From Neostapfia colusana (Eukaryota > Streptophyta > Magnoliopsida > Poales > Poaceae): a DNA stretch of 64,000 bases. Below, one piece after another: positions 30,411 through 43,106 of the stretch (position 1 is the stretch's first letter; each line of letters starts with the position of its first letter). The notes under the pieces were generated by a model that saw only the letters and a program-made list of their open reading frames with translations, searched no databases and was not told the DNA's origin. The stretch lies in contig JASWHV010000005.1 in the NCBI GenBank assembly GCA_030760725.1, positions 27,103,241-27,167,240 on the forward strand. Reading direction: 5' to 3'. The position numbers were made by a program, and so were the translations under genes.

Positions 30411-33400
30411 TGTAAGGTCCTAAATTTTTGCACACATCCAAAGTGGTCATCACACCACATACACCTCATTTGAGGAAAACTTATGAACACCCTTGAATAG
30501 CAAGTAACCACCATCAATATGGTCATTAGAGGATAAACTCACAAAATGCAAAAGTGGTAGTTCACACATGCATCATATAAGGGTTGAGCATATGAAAAAC
30601 TCCTACCCCTTGCTAGGAATGCTCATGCCAAGTTTCACCCAAATCTACAACCTTTTTGAGATATTTTGGGTATAATAAGAAAGAGGCTAATTTGAACTTA
30701 AATTCAAATTCAAACTCCTTTTATTCCATGATTTCAAAAGTGGGATACATATTCACACTCAACATATTTTTGTGAGCTCACACACCAATTTTCACTCCAT
30801 TGGGAGTTGATCTTGACATGAGCTAATTTAGCAAATTCAAATTCATTTTGAATTTAAAACTGCATATGTGCTGAAAATATATTCAAACACTTCACAATTT
30901 GAATTCTATCAAGTTCAAATGGGCAATTGGTAGATAATTCGAATTCTAAAGGGTATTAGTGGGACTACTGTTTGGAGCAGTGGGAGGAAGTTAATTTCAG
31001 AGGTTAAAATGGAAGTGGGTCCCACTTGTCAGCCCCACAAGCCAGTTAACCGACTGAAGCAACCGGGACTCGGGTCTTGCGCGCGCTCACGTGGGCGCCA
31101 CGGTGCTGCACGCCGCTGCCACCTCCTGATCGCCGATCCCAGCTGCAAACCGACGTCCCAACTCGTTATCATCCCGTCCCGGACACCACAGAGCCGCCTC
31201 ACTGCTGTGTTGACGTCTCCTCGCACTGAAAACCCGAAGAGAACCGCCGCACCTCCGAAACCACCACCTCGCCGTCAACCGGCCAAACCCATCCTTCCCA
31301 CCACGAGCTGAGGCCACAGATGGCACCGCTGACCTTTGCTCGACGTGTTCCAATCCTCAGCTGCTCGTGATCAGCTCCTTTCGAGCTTGTCTGAGCCGAT
31401 CTTCCATTGCTCTGTCAACCCCAAAGCTTCTTCGACTTGAAACCGTCGTCCGAGCAGCTCCAAGCTTCTCCGGTGCAGCAAACTGGTCTCTGAGGTTAGC
31501 ATCAAAGTCTAGTAGCTCTCCCCGAGCCCCCTAGCTCCATCTTAGCGCCGGTTAGCCGGAATTTCATTTTCTCGACGATCGCCATATAGAACACCAAGAA
31601 CCAAAACCTGAAATTCACCTCGATCACTTGATCACTGGAAAACTGGTCAAGCTGAAGCTAGAGTAACACCTCAGGGTTATCCCAGCCAAGTCCTAGTGAT
31701 GCTGATCAGCCCAGTGAGCAGAGCACCGTGTTTTGGCCACCACCGGTGAAAACGGCTCGGGTCGCCGGTGAAGTCTACTTTCCCGGCGATCTCCGGCCAA
31801 GAGGAGGGCAGGGTTAGCTTCCCCATGCCCCAGTGGTGCTTTGTGACCCGTTGGTTGATCGTGTTCACCGCCGAGATGAGCTAGCATCGTCGTACCCGAG
31901 CTCAAATCCCCCCGCCACCGTCGCCGACTATGTTCCCGGCGATGTCGAGGCGCAAGAAGTTGCCCAGTGTGTGCGCCGTGCTCCAAGGGTCACGTAGGAA
32001 GAAACCGTGTCAAGAATTAGGCAGCAACGGCCAAGAACGAGCCGTGCCACCGTCGCTGTGCGTTGCATGCTCGGGAGCTGGCGGGAGGTTGAAGAAGGCA
32101 CTGTGCGTGGGAGCCACGTGCAGTGTTTTAAACATTTCCCGATTTTTAGATTTAGTTCAATTTCAAACCCACATAACTTTAGCTAGAAAACTGTAAATCA
32201 AGTGAACCAAATTTTGTTGGATTCAGCTCTCTGAGTACTTTCCAACAAATAAAGTTTCACTTTATGGAAATGCTTATTTCTCCAGAATTAATTCCTTAAA
32301 TTTTGAACTGTTTAGAATTTTAACTGGAGAATGCATTGGGGGAAAATTCTGAAATTTGGCTAGGATGTTCACCAGAATATCCCTGAGCTACCATAAAAAT
32401 ATCAGATACATTTGAGCTCATTTGATCCACCTAATGGTGTGATTAATAAAACTGTTCCAGAGAAAATGGAAAATGTCCAGAAACATTTTTCAGAATTTCC
32501 CTGAAACTGTTTAGCTCATATCTTTAGCTAGGAACCTTCAAATTAAGTGAAACCAACTCCATTAGAACCCTATGTAAATCTAGTTTTCAGAAAGTCATGG
32601 CTTGCTCCATGAAAACCCCTAGAACACCCTAAGAGCTCCAATTAAGGCCAAGTACACAATTATTTGTGGAGAGCTCAAATGAGCTTTACTGCAAATGAAA
32701 CTTGGCCAAGTCTCTTCTTAGGTTGTATCCAAACCACAGTAAAAATTTCAGAGTCATTGGGCCTGTATAGTAAGACTTATAGTTCTCACAAATTCAACTT
32801 TAATTCAAATGCATTCGAATTGATACATATATGTATTTATCTCATGTATTCGCTAAGGTTGAGGAGGAGCCCGAAGTCTTAGACTTCATCACTCCAGAGG
32901 AACAGCTAGCCTATGACCAAGAGCAGCAAGGAAAGCTCCAGTTTGCATTAGCCTTTTTATAAAGTTTACTGTTTTGAGAACTTACTTTGAGCATCCACTT
33001 CAATTTTGCATTAGAGTCTTGATTGAAAACCCAAATGCATAGCCAAGAAAACCCTGGGTTGGGCTTAGGTTTGTAAATCTCGGTTAGCTACTGCAATGCT
33101 AAGATAGTGTAGGATTCAGTATAAGTCGAGTAGTTGGAACTGCTCGCGAGAATAGGCTAGAGGCACACTACTCGGGTAAAGATAGCAAATGGAACACATA
33201 TTAAGAAAAATGAGACCGAGCGGAGAGTAAGGGCAGCAAGACGTTGGGTCCTGGGTGCCATAGCTCCACTTGTGTTGATTGAGGACCAAGACGTGCGCGG
33301 TCCTATTGAACAAGCTAGAACAGTAACGAAGACCTACCGGACATATGGGAACCGGGAAACCGATGTAACTCGGGTAGCTGGGTGTTGAGGCATAGCTGGT

Positions 33401-34008
33401 CGTTCAGAGGGTAGGTTGAGAGCTTGAGGTGTAAATCGGCTAGCGGCACTGCAGATGAGCGCGCAGAGACCTCTTGCTCGGGACGATTGGACCGGCTCAA
33501 CATTTGGCTGACAGGTGAAAGGTGGTTGCGTACGACGTCCGTGATGGTTGCTGTAGGCAACAGCGAGTACGGGCATACTGACGGGTTATTCGGGTAACCC
33601 TGCAGGTGTAAATCGATTATAATCACCGTCCCTCGCAGTCAGTGGGTACCACTTGTTCACTGTACCGTGACGTAGAAAGAACAGGTTAGAGTCTTGTAAA
33701 AGTTGCTGATTGAAAGCTATACATTGATTGTTAATGACTTGCTGTAGTTTAGAGCTATTTAAAGTTCTTTTCGACCTTGGGCAAAGTAAAAGATAGAAAT
33801 GTGTTTCTTGTTTGATTACGACTCTCTCATGTGCCTTAGCGTGAGGTTCTCCACAACTTGCTGCTGAAAGTAAGGTTCAAATAATTAGGCGAGTCCTTTG
33901 CAACTTATTTACCTCATGTACCCTGAAACCCCTCAGAAGTTTCATGTATAGGAGAGACGGGTCAGACTTGCTGAGCCATCATGCTCACTGCTTATGTTTG
34001 AAACTTTT
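30411..34008 (+). repeat. Element H, 5' LTR, first part
   Basis: Begins TGTAAGGTCC at 30411 and runs to the insertion point of E at 34008; it resumes at 59712 and ends at about 60032 with CTCGCA, so the LTR is about 3.9 kb. It is AT-rich at first, has a GC-rich stretch at 31000-32100, then is AT-rich with many GAATTTGAATTC-like words. No protein domain is visible. A short open stretch at about 32856-32961 (VEEEPEVLDFITPEEQLAYD) looks codon-like but has no start of its own. Class: LTR element with tRNA-Met type priming, probably Gypsy. Confidence 0.6.
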
Positions 34009-37000
34009 TGTTACACCCTCATTTTTTTGTTTCTGCATGTATTCATGTTTCATGTAGAACAACATTTTTAAAATAAGCTGAAACAGAGAAAATATCAAAA
34101 AGATAGCCAAAAAGAGCCAAGGGGGAGAGGTCTGACCCCGTGGGACACGTGTTGCCCCCAGAGCTAGCCTCTGCAGAGGAGCGAGGCCAGCCCGCAGGAC
34201 ACGTGTCATCTTCGGAGCTAGTCACCGCCGAAATCAGAGGACCAGTCGCGTGGGATACGTGTCGATCTCGGAGCTCACCTCCGAGAGGTCCGGTTCTATT
34301 GGACACGTGTCGGCACCGGAGCTTATCTCTGGGAGGTCCGTCACTGTTGGACACGTGTCAACCTCGGAGCTCGTCTTTGAGAAAAAAGGAAGTCTGGCGC
34401 TGTTAGGACACGTGGCGCACCCGGAGCCACCTCCGAAAGAGGGGAGGTCCGACACTGACACATGGCGTGCGTGGAGCCACCTCCGAATAGAGAGGAGGTC
34501 CCGACCGCTAGGATACGTGGCGCACGCGGAGCTCACCTCCGAAGAAGAGGGAGGTCTCGCTCGCTTGACACGCGGCACAACCGGAGCGCATCTCTGCGAA
34601 AAGGGGGAGACCAGGCCCCGATGGACATGTGGAGCTTCCGGGGCTCATCACCGTGGAGGTAACGAGTTCTGGAGCGGTTTTTGCTTCTGTACGCGTGAGA
34701 ATACCGGTACGGGAGGAAACTAACATGAATTCCACAATGATACCGCACCAAATCAACTAAAGATAAGTTGTTAAGATTCAACGACAATTTGAATAAGACT
34801 CTTATTTGAAGTCCAATCAGATTAGGACTCTTCTCTTCCCGATTATAAATAGAACCCAGAACCTTTGGCCGAAACCACGAACTTCTTTTCCAACTCCTGA
34901 GCCGAAGACTTAGAGCCCTAGCCCCAGCTCGCCGAGTAAAACCCTTTGCCAGAGTTCGGTCGAGAGAAATCGCCGGAAGAGAGCCCAACGATCTTTCTTG
35001 CTAGGAGAAGGACCCCGAGACCAAGAAGAACGTAAGGTAGGTCTCCAATACCACCTTACGACATCATCGCATTTTCTTTGCATATGTTCTTTGCTTCCTT
35101 TCGAATAAAAGCTTTTTCGTGGACAGATCACGTGTTGATCGGCTTGATCTAAAGTCAAGATGCCCACAATTGATCTCTACAACTCTGTTCATCGTAAAAC
35201 CCATGCAAACCATGCAAGAATACGTATAAACTGATCTAATAGAAACTGATCATAGGATAACATGCATATGCATCATCGCATCTAGTTAAACTTTGTACAT
35301 GATATTGATTGTTGTGAATCTTGTATGTGCGTGATCATGTATAGAAGGACAAGCTCAGGAAACCACCTACGACGGGCTACAATAACAAGATTTTGAGCAG
35401 CCGGAACAGCCAGAACAAGGCAAGTGCCCCTTGACCATATTGATCCTATGTTTTGGGAAACTATTTTGTTCTGCGAAAAGGTGTGTGTGTTGAGTCAAAC
35501 ATGATGGGAAACCTCTTTATAGGAGTTTACTTGTTTTGGTTAAACCACCCTTGTCGCCAGGGAAGTTTATGAGTCGGGTATGGTTTTTGCTTTTATGCTT
35601 TGCCGAGTCCATGGGGTTGGGAAGCGAGATAGATGTGTCCAGCTAACTGCACTCGTAATGATAATGAGAAAATTGATGTTGTTAATGAACATGGATCGGA
35701 GGGAGATCTAGGCAAGTCTGGGTTTGTGAATGAGGTAGAATGAGATGGTGGTTTACTTGCCGTAGATCTAAGGACTGGTTCATGCAAGCACATGCCAGGA
35801 TAACAGTGCCACCACAAGGCCAAGTATGGGTGCGGCTTAGCTGAGTAATTAGGTAAGTTGCTAGATTGTTATGGACCGTGGAAGGCGCGTGGAGTGGGAG
35901 TCGAGTGAGGACTGCCCTGGGAACTGCATGGCACAAGAGGGGGCCCGTGGGTGGGAGAATTGGAGATTCTAGCCTGCCGGTGAAACCTTAGTGAGTTCAT
36001 ACATCTAGTAGCCCCTTTGTAAAGGCTATTTTGTGATCTCTTTGCCATACACCGACAGTTGTGTACTGGTATAATGGAGGTTCTGCAGTCGCCGACGGGT
36101 GACGAAATCACAAACTTGCGGGTAAAGAGGTGCAAACTCTACAGAGTCTTAAAACTATCATGATAGCCAAGCTTACGGTCACGAGCGCCTGGCCCACATC
36201 CATGATTAGTTGGATGGTTATTTTGGGATGGTTTTGGATGGTTTTGGTTATGGTTTGGTTTTGGTTTTCGGGACTATTGAGTCCGGGTAATAAGATTGGG
36301 TTACATGACTGTTGAGTCATGGCGACGAGATTGGTCCCGGTGTGAGATAGAATTATTTATGAGACGAAATGGTAGCGAATACAAGATGGTATTTGTGAGA
36401 TGGTAGCAAATATGCGAAGGTATCATGAGCAAGAATGAAGTTGATTAGTGTCTGGAAAGTGATGGACATAATGGAGGTATGTTGGTATTTTAGTACATGT
36501 TGGGATTGCGTTCACTTAAAGATAAGTTGCTGTTTTATCATGGTTTTGATAAATAACTTTGCTTTCTGCAAATGAGCCTTTTTATACCTACCTTATTGTG
36601 AGCTACATATCATATTTTCCCGCACTTGCTGTGTACATCATTGTACTCAAACTTGCATTATTATTTCATCATCAGCAACAGGAGAATATTACTATGAAGA
36701 CCAATTGGAGCATTAGGCGTGTAATCTGTCCTCAACCTTGCCTGTGGGGAAAGGAGTAGAGATGGAGCCGCTGCTACTGCTTAGATTGCTTCCGCACTAG
36801 TTAGAAGACTTCCGCTGCATAGAAATAAAGACTTCCGCTGTTAGATTAAGACTTCCGCTGTGAGCATGAGTCCAAGACTCATCAGACATTTTAATAAACT
36901 CTGTTATTCGTGGTTATATATATTCTGAATTCAGTTTGTGGAACATATGTGTATGTGTGATGAACATCCTAGGCACACATATGCATCAGTTCTCGGTTCC

Positions 37001-37030
37001 GTGGTTTTCCATAGAATTGAGGGCGTGACG
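34009..37030 (+). repeat. Element E, 5' LTR
   Basis: 3022 bp, TGTTACACCC to GTGACG (the expected final CA is mutated to CG). A CACGTG array covers 34140-34660, a possible TATAAATA box lies at 34844-34851, and AATAAACTC lies at about 36893 near the end. Four gacttccgctg-type words lie at about 36790-36860. Confidence 0.9.
34140..34660 (+). repeat. CACGTG repeat array in the 5' LTR of element E
   Basis: About ten degenerate units of 45-57 bp with gGACACGTGTC or a variant (near 34144, 34198, 34255, 34302, 34350, 34408, 34460, 34515, 34567, 34622), then CGGAGCT, CACCTCCGA and GAGGTCCG. The unit is the same as in element A. The 3' LTR copy has extra units at its start. Confidence 0.8.
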
Positions 37031-37350
37031 GATTGGTATCAGAGCCACGGGTTGACAGTAGGTCACACGCCTAGGTAGAAACCTCAGATTGGTATCAACC
37101 TGCCATGGTTGACGGTAGGACACAAGCTTAGATAGAAGTCACAAGCTGGTATTAGACACAGATTGGTATCAACCTGCCACGGGTTGATCGTAGATCACAC
37201 AACCTAGAATGATCATAGATTGGTAGCTGAGCCACGCTGACCATAGGATGCAAACCTAGGATGCATAGATTGGCATTGGAACTACCTTGACATAGGATAC
37301 AGGCCTAGGAGAAACCATAGTTGGATCACAGATTGGCATCACCCTAAGCC
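37031..37350 (+). repeat. Tandem array of priming-site-like units in the leader of E
   Basis: Six units start with GATTGG at 37031, 37087, 37161, 37218, 37268 and 37331 (steps 56, 74, 57, 50, 63). The second and third read GATTGGTATCAACCTGCCA, close to the true priming site. Units continue with a GTTGAC..TAGG..CACA..CCTAG pattern. Confidence 0.75.
37034..37047 (+). promoter_or_regulatory. Element E primer-binding site
   Basis: TGGTATCAGAGCCA, three bases after the LTR end; complementary to the 3' end of initiator tRNA-Met. Confidence 0.9.
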
Positions 37351-37616
37351 ATATAGGACCCCCATTGAATAAGCCTTGAATAGGAGTTGTGTGAGCCCTT
37401 GTGATGATTGTTCGTGATTATGTGCTTGGTGTGAGTTGTGGGATGTCTCAAGCGTTGTCCGCATCCACACATAAGTAGAAAGGAGGTGTGAGATGCCTCG
37501 GCACTTGTTCACACCCCCCATATGGGCTAATATATAGTCCAATCCACCTTGATGCATATAGTTAGGGGGATCCATCTAATCTTCTAACCTCTATTCTATT
37601 TCGCTCTCCCTCACAG

Positions 37617-40600
37617 ATGGTGAGAGGAAACGCCGGCCGCCAAGGAAGAAACGTCCGTCGCAACCAAGAGGATGGCCACGATGAAGTTCCTGTTAACCCC
37701 GGAGCTGGTGAGAACAACCTGGAACGGTTGATGGCCATGAGGAATCAACTTATGCAAACCATGGTCCAAAGTTTGGGTCAGTTGCAGGCCAACATCAACA
37801 ACCCCGTTCCGGCACCACCACCACCACCACCGCCGGCCCATAACAGACTGGGAGAGTTCATGAGGACTCGACCACCGACCTTTGCTCAAGCTAACGACCT
37901 CATGGAGGCCGACGACTGGTTGAAATCCATGGAGAAGAAGCTTGCCATAGTGCAGTGCAATGACCGAGAGAAGGTTCTTTTTGCGTCGCACCAACTCATG
38001 GGAGCTGTCGCTGACTGGTGGGATGCCCTATGCAATGCTCATGTCGACCCGGAGACAATCACTTGGACTGAGTTCAAGGAGAGTTTTCGCTCTCATTACA
38101 TCCCTGCTGGTGTAATGATGCTCAAGAGATAGGAGTTCGAAGGTCTCCGCCAAGGACAGAAAAGCGTGAATGAGTATCTCAACAAATTCACGCAACTGTC
38201 CCGGTACGCCCCCGAAGATGTCAACTCAGACCAACGGAAGCAGTACCTGTTCATGAGAGGGTTGAACAATGAGATCCAGGTTCAGCTCCTCAACAATGAC
38301 TACGCGAGCTTCTAGAAGCTGGTTGAAAGCAAGATCCGAGAGATTGAGCGAGACTGCAAGAGGAAGATGCCATACCAGCCCCAAGGGAGCAACGTACGAC
38401 CTCGGTACATGGCCCCAGCCGCACCGCAGTATGGATCGACTGCTCCTGCATACCGCCCTAGTCAGCCACCACAGCAACGACCCGTTGCACAAGCACCTCG
38501 TGTGCCTTTGCCTCATGTGCCCCGACCCAACATGGGCGCTACTGTTCAAAACCCCCGTCCCAACGTACCTGCTGCCATGGGCAACAGGGCATGCTTTGCA
38601 TGCGGGGAAATAGGACACTTCGCGAGCCAGTGCCCGAGGAGAGGTTCTGGACAGCAAGGCAACGTGACCAAGAAGAACCCGCGACCGAACGGAGGAGACA
38701 ATCAAGGAAACCGTGGACAGCAGTACTACGCTCGCGGCAACGTGAACCACGTCTCTGCTGAGGAAGCACAACAGGCTGAGGACGTCGTAATTGGTATGTT
38801 CCTTGCCAATTCCAACAAGCCACCATTTTATTTGATTCTGGAGCATCACATTCCTTCATATCATCCAAGTATGTTGCCAAGCATAATCTACCCATATCAC
38901 ACTTAAAATGTGCTATGTTAGTTAATTCTCCCGGTGGAGAGATGAGGACTAATATAGTATGTCCAAAAGTAAGCCTTAAAATAAGGGGGATAGACTTCCT
39001 TGCCAACCTCATTGTGTTGGACTCCCAAGGGCTTGACATAATACTCGGGATGGATTGGTTAGGCAAGCACAACGGAGTAATCCAATGTGCTGAGAGGAGC
39101 GTGCAGTTGACAAACGAGCACGGTATTCATATCGAGTTTAAGTCAACCCAACAAACAACCAATAAGGCAAGCTTAAACCACGTCGAATGAGCAACATTGG
39201 GCAGCATTCCAGTTGTTCAGGAATTCTCGGACGTGTTTCCAGAAGAGCTTCCAGGTATGCCACCTGACCGGGACATTGAGTTTGCCATTTATTTAGTACC
39301 CGGAACTGCACCCATAGCAAAGAGACCCTATAGGATGCCCACCAATGAACTAGTGGAACTCAGGAAGCAAATTCAGGAGCAGTTAGAGAAGGGTTTTATA
39401 CGTCCAAGCTCGTGGCCATGGGGAGCCCCCGTGCTCTTCGTAGACAAGAAGGATGGAACCCAAAGGATGTGCGTGGACTATAGGTCTCTCAACAAAGTGA
39501 CAATGAAGAACAAATACCCTCTGCCCCGTATAGAAGACCTATTCGATCAAATGAAAGGAGCCCGAGTGTTCTCCAAGATTGATCTTCGGTCGGGATACTT
39601 CCAACTGATGATTAAGCCCTCCGATATACCCAAGACTACCTTTCGAACACGGTATGGTTCATATGAATATACCGTCATGTCTTTTGGGTTAACAAATGCA
39701 CCCACATACTTCATGTACCTTATGAACAAGGTTTTCATAGAGTACTTGGATAAGTTCGTCGTGGTTTTCATCGACGACATTATGGTGTATTCAAAAAGTG
39801 AGGAGGAGCATGAAGAACATTTGAGATTGACCTTGTAGAAAATGCGCGAGCATCAATTGTATGCCAAGCTTAACAAGTGTCAATTTTGGCTAAAGGAGAT
39901 ATCGTTCCTAGCCACATTATCTCCGAGGAAGGAGTATCGGTTGATCCCGAAAAAGCGGGAGATGTTCTGAAGTGGAACCAACCGCAAAACGTGAGGGATA
40001 TTTGGAGTTTTCTCGGGATGGCTGGATACTACGGAAGGTTCATCAAGGATTTCTCTAAAATAGCAAAGCCTATGACGGAGTTGCTAACGAAGGGAAAAGC
40101 CTTCCAATGGACATCAGCGTGCCAAGAAAGCTATGAGGAGCTCAAGGCTAACCACATCACCGGTTCTGGTATTGCCGGACGTAAGCAAGAGCTTTGACAT
40201 ATACTATGACGCATCCAGACAAGGGATCGGATGTGTGCTCATGCAAGAAGGACAAGTGGTAGCCTATGCCTCATGACAATTAAAGAAGCACGAGCTTAAT
40301 TATCCTACGCATGACTTGGAGCTAGCCGCAGTAGTGCATGCATTGAAGATTTGGAGGACATGTTGAGAGCTTGTGCCTTGGAACATGGGCATAGTTGGGA
40401 TAGGAGTTTACCGTACGCCGAATTCTCCTATAACAACAGCTATCAAGCTAGCTTGAAAATGTCGCCTTTTGAAGCATTGTACGGTAGACGGTGTAGAACG
40501 CCGCTGTTTTGGAACGAGACCTGAGAGAACCAAATTTTTGGACCCGAAGTGCTACAAGAAGCTGAAAAGCAAGTCCAAACGATATGGGAGAACTTAAAGG

Positions 40601-41058
40601 CTGCTCAGTCACGACAGAAAGGCTATGCGGACAATAGGCGAATGAAGTTGACTTTCAAAGTAGGAGACTTCGTATACCTTAAGGTATCGTCTATCCGTGG
40701 CCAATGACGTTTCAACGTCAAAGGCAAGCTAGCACCTCGCTACATCGGACCATTTCAGATTTTGGACAAGCGAGGAGAAGTAGCCTATCAACTAGAGCTC
40801 CCAACATACCTCTCTGACGTACATGACGTGTTTCATGTATCCCAGCTCAAGAAGTGCTTGAGAGTACCAGAGGAGCAAGTACCAATGGAAGAGCTTGAAC
40901 TTCAAGAGGACCTGACCTATGCGGAGCACCCCGTCCGAGTTTTGGACGTAAAGGAAAGGATCACGAGGAACAAAGTAATCCGATGGTGCAAGGTACAATG
41001 GAGCCATCACACCGAAGCTGAAGCCACATGGGAGCATGAAGAAGACATCAAGGCATAA
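37617..41058 (+). pseudogene. Element E gag-pol with chromodomain, broken
   Basis: Gag from ATG 37617, with capsid words LMEADDWLKSMEKKL and WTEFKESFRSHYIPAGV. The zinc knuckle CFACGEIGHFASQC is at about 38588. The protease DSGASHSF starts at 38834. RT covers about 39320-39840 with FIDDIMVYS at 39767. The start of RNase H is YYDASRQGIG at about 40200. At about 40360 the sequence jumps from RNase H to the end of integrase (HSWDRSLPYAEFSYNNSYQ), so the rest of RNase H, the integrase zinc finger and the first catalytic residues are lost. A GPY/F-like region (YIGPFQIL, HVSQLKKCL) and a chromodomain (VIRWCKVQWSHHTEAEATWE, 40970-41058) follow. Stops include 38130, 38313, 39836, 40274 and 40705, plus frameshifts near 38820, 38900 and 39870. 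Confidence 0.9.
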
Positions 41059-41696
41059 TTCCCTCATCTATCCTCTACTAACCAATCTCAAGGGCGAGAT
41101 TCAATTTAAGGGGGGTAGATTTGTGACACCCTCATTTTTTTGATTTCTGCATGTATTCATGTTTCATGTAGAACAATATTTTTAAAATAAGTTGAAACGG
41201 AGAAAATATCAAAAAGATAGCCAAAAAGAGCCAAATCCAGTTCACAGAGAGCGCCGAAGACAACTCCCGCGGCCCGCTGGCCACGTAAGCGTGTTCGGAG
41301 CTCATCCCTGCGAAGTGGGGAGGGCCTGCCACTAAACTGGCTACGTGGTAGGCTCGAGGCTCATCCCCGCAAAGGGGGAGAGGTCCGACCCGTGGGACAC
41401 GTGTTGCTCCCAGAGCTAGTCTCTGCGGAGGAGCGAGGCCAGCCCGCAGGACACGTGTCACCTTCAGAGCTAGTCACCGCGGAAATCAGAGGACCAGTCG
41501 CGTGGGATACGTGTCGATCTCGGAGCTCACCTCCAAGAGGTCCGGTTCTATTGGACACGTGTCGCCACCGGAACTTATCTCCGGGAGGTCCGTCACTATT
41601 GGACACGTGTCAACCTCGGAGCCTGTCTCTGGGAAAAAAGGAAGTCTAGCGCTGTTAGGACACATGGCGCACCCAGAGCCACCTCCGAAGAGAGGG

Positions 41697-43052
41697 TGAA
41701 AGTGCATCTAGGGTATCCCTTGTGGGTTTTGGAGAATTGATGACAAGCATATGAGATCCTAATGAAATGATTGCAGGACAAACAAAGTGAACTAGCTCGG
41801 TGCACACAAAAAGGTGAAAAATAGAGTGGTGCCCAAAAAGGGAAGACTTTAGTGGAATTTAGAAGAGCAAAGTAGATTTAAATGTATAGGGTGTGTGTGA
41901 GAGACACATCCCAAGAGCTCATAACTTTGCGTAAGGGTAAGGGGTTTAAAAATCAACTAAAATCCACTAGACACCGGACTAGTCCGTTCATGGACCAGAC
42001 TAGTCCAGTCAGCTTACTGGAATGCAACCGGACAAGTCCGGTTTTAGACCGAACTAGTCCGCTCATGTTTCTGTTGTCCTCTTTAGAGGACTGCGGACTA
42101 GTCCATCCATGCGACAGGACTAGTCCGCTAAACTTTCTGGAACCCCACTTCACATAGCACCGGACAAGTCCGGTTTTAGACCGGACTAGTCCGCTTAACT
42201 CACTGGAAGTAGACCGGACAAGTCCGATCATATACCGGACTAGTCCGGTATTAGGTTTTACAACGATAACTTTTTGGGAACCATATAAATTGGTTATCCA
42301 CGGCCTTCCAACGGGTAGACACGACTCATACTGCTAGAAACTAAAACCCTAGCGCCGCCACCTGTCCCAAGAGCCCAAAAACACATCTCCCCACACATCT
42401 AAGGTGCGAAAAAGGTGAAGATCAATCAAACACTTGGATTTGGGATTGGGAGATCGTCGTTCCTTCGTTATGAGCTCTTGGGGTTTGATCTCTCTACACT
42501 CATATTCTGCATTGTAATCTTTTCGAGTGTATTTGATCGCTTTCTCATTGTAATTCTTGTGGTAGCCCTCAACGTGTGAGGTTGCCCCACAAACTCGGTG
42601 ATTACCCGTGCTAGTGGAATCAAGTCGGCCTTGTGTGGTGACTTGAAGAGGGAAAGGGTTAGAGACCCGGCTCTGTGTGAGCTTCCTCAACGAGGACGTA
42701 GATCTCCTGGTGAGATCGAACCTCGGTAAAATTTGTGTCTCGTATGCCTCTTTGTTTTTGTTGATTAGAACATCTAGTTGTCAAACTTCAGATTTTAAAT
42801 TGCCAAGTCTCATTCACGGGCATAATCACACCTCACATTGTAAACTCAAAATAAAATAACTGTTGTTCTTATTTCCGCTGCTAAACACGTTAATTCTCCT
42901 GCACAACACTTAATACAATCTACACACTTCAGGCACACCGGACTAGTCCGCTCACACAACCGGACTAGTATGGTCAAGTAAGTTTTTGACAATTACTTTA
43001 AGTGTGCAGGAAACTCTGTAAGGCCTATTCACCCCTCTCTAGGCCACATTCA
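41697..43052 (+). repeat. Element F, 5' LTR with CCGGACTAGTCCGG motifs
   Basis: About a dozen GGACTAGTCC or GGACAAGTCC words between 41970 and 42260, and two more at 42940-42972. TATAAAT lies at 42284-42290, just after the array, which places the motifs immediately upstream of the likely core promoter. Confidence 0.93.
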
Positions 43053-43106
43053 ATTGGTATCAGAGCCAAGTTCTCCATCAACGAGACTCACATCTCGGAG
43101 AGATCA

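Noticed and set aside
31009..31311. A Pro/Arg-rich open frame in the GC-rich part of the H LTR
   Set aside because: It is inside an LTR, has no domain and no support beyond composition.
34140..34660. Regularly spaced repeats resembling a CRISPR array
   Set aside because: The units are degenerate and lack unique spacers, and the DNA is a plant LTR. It is a tandem repeat array.
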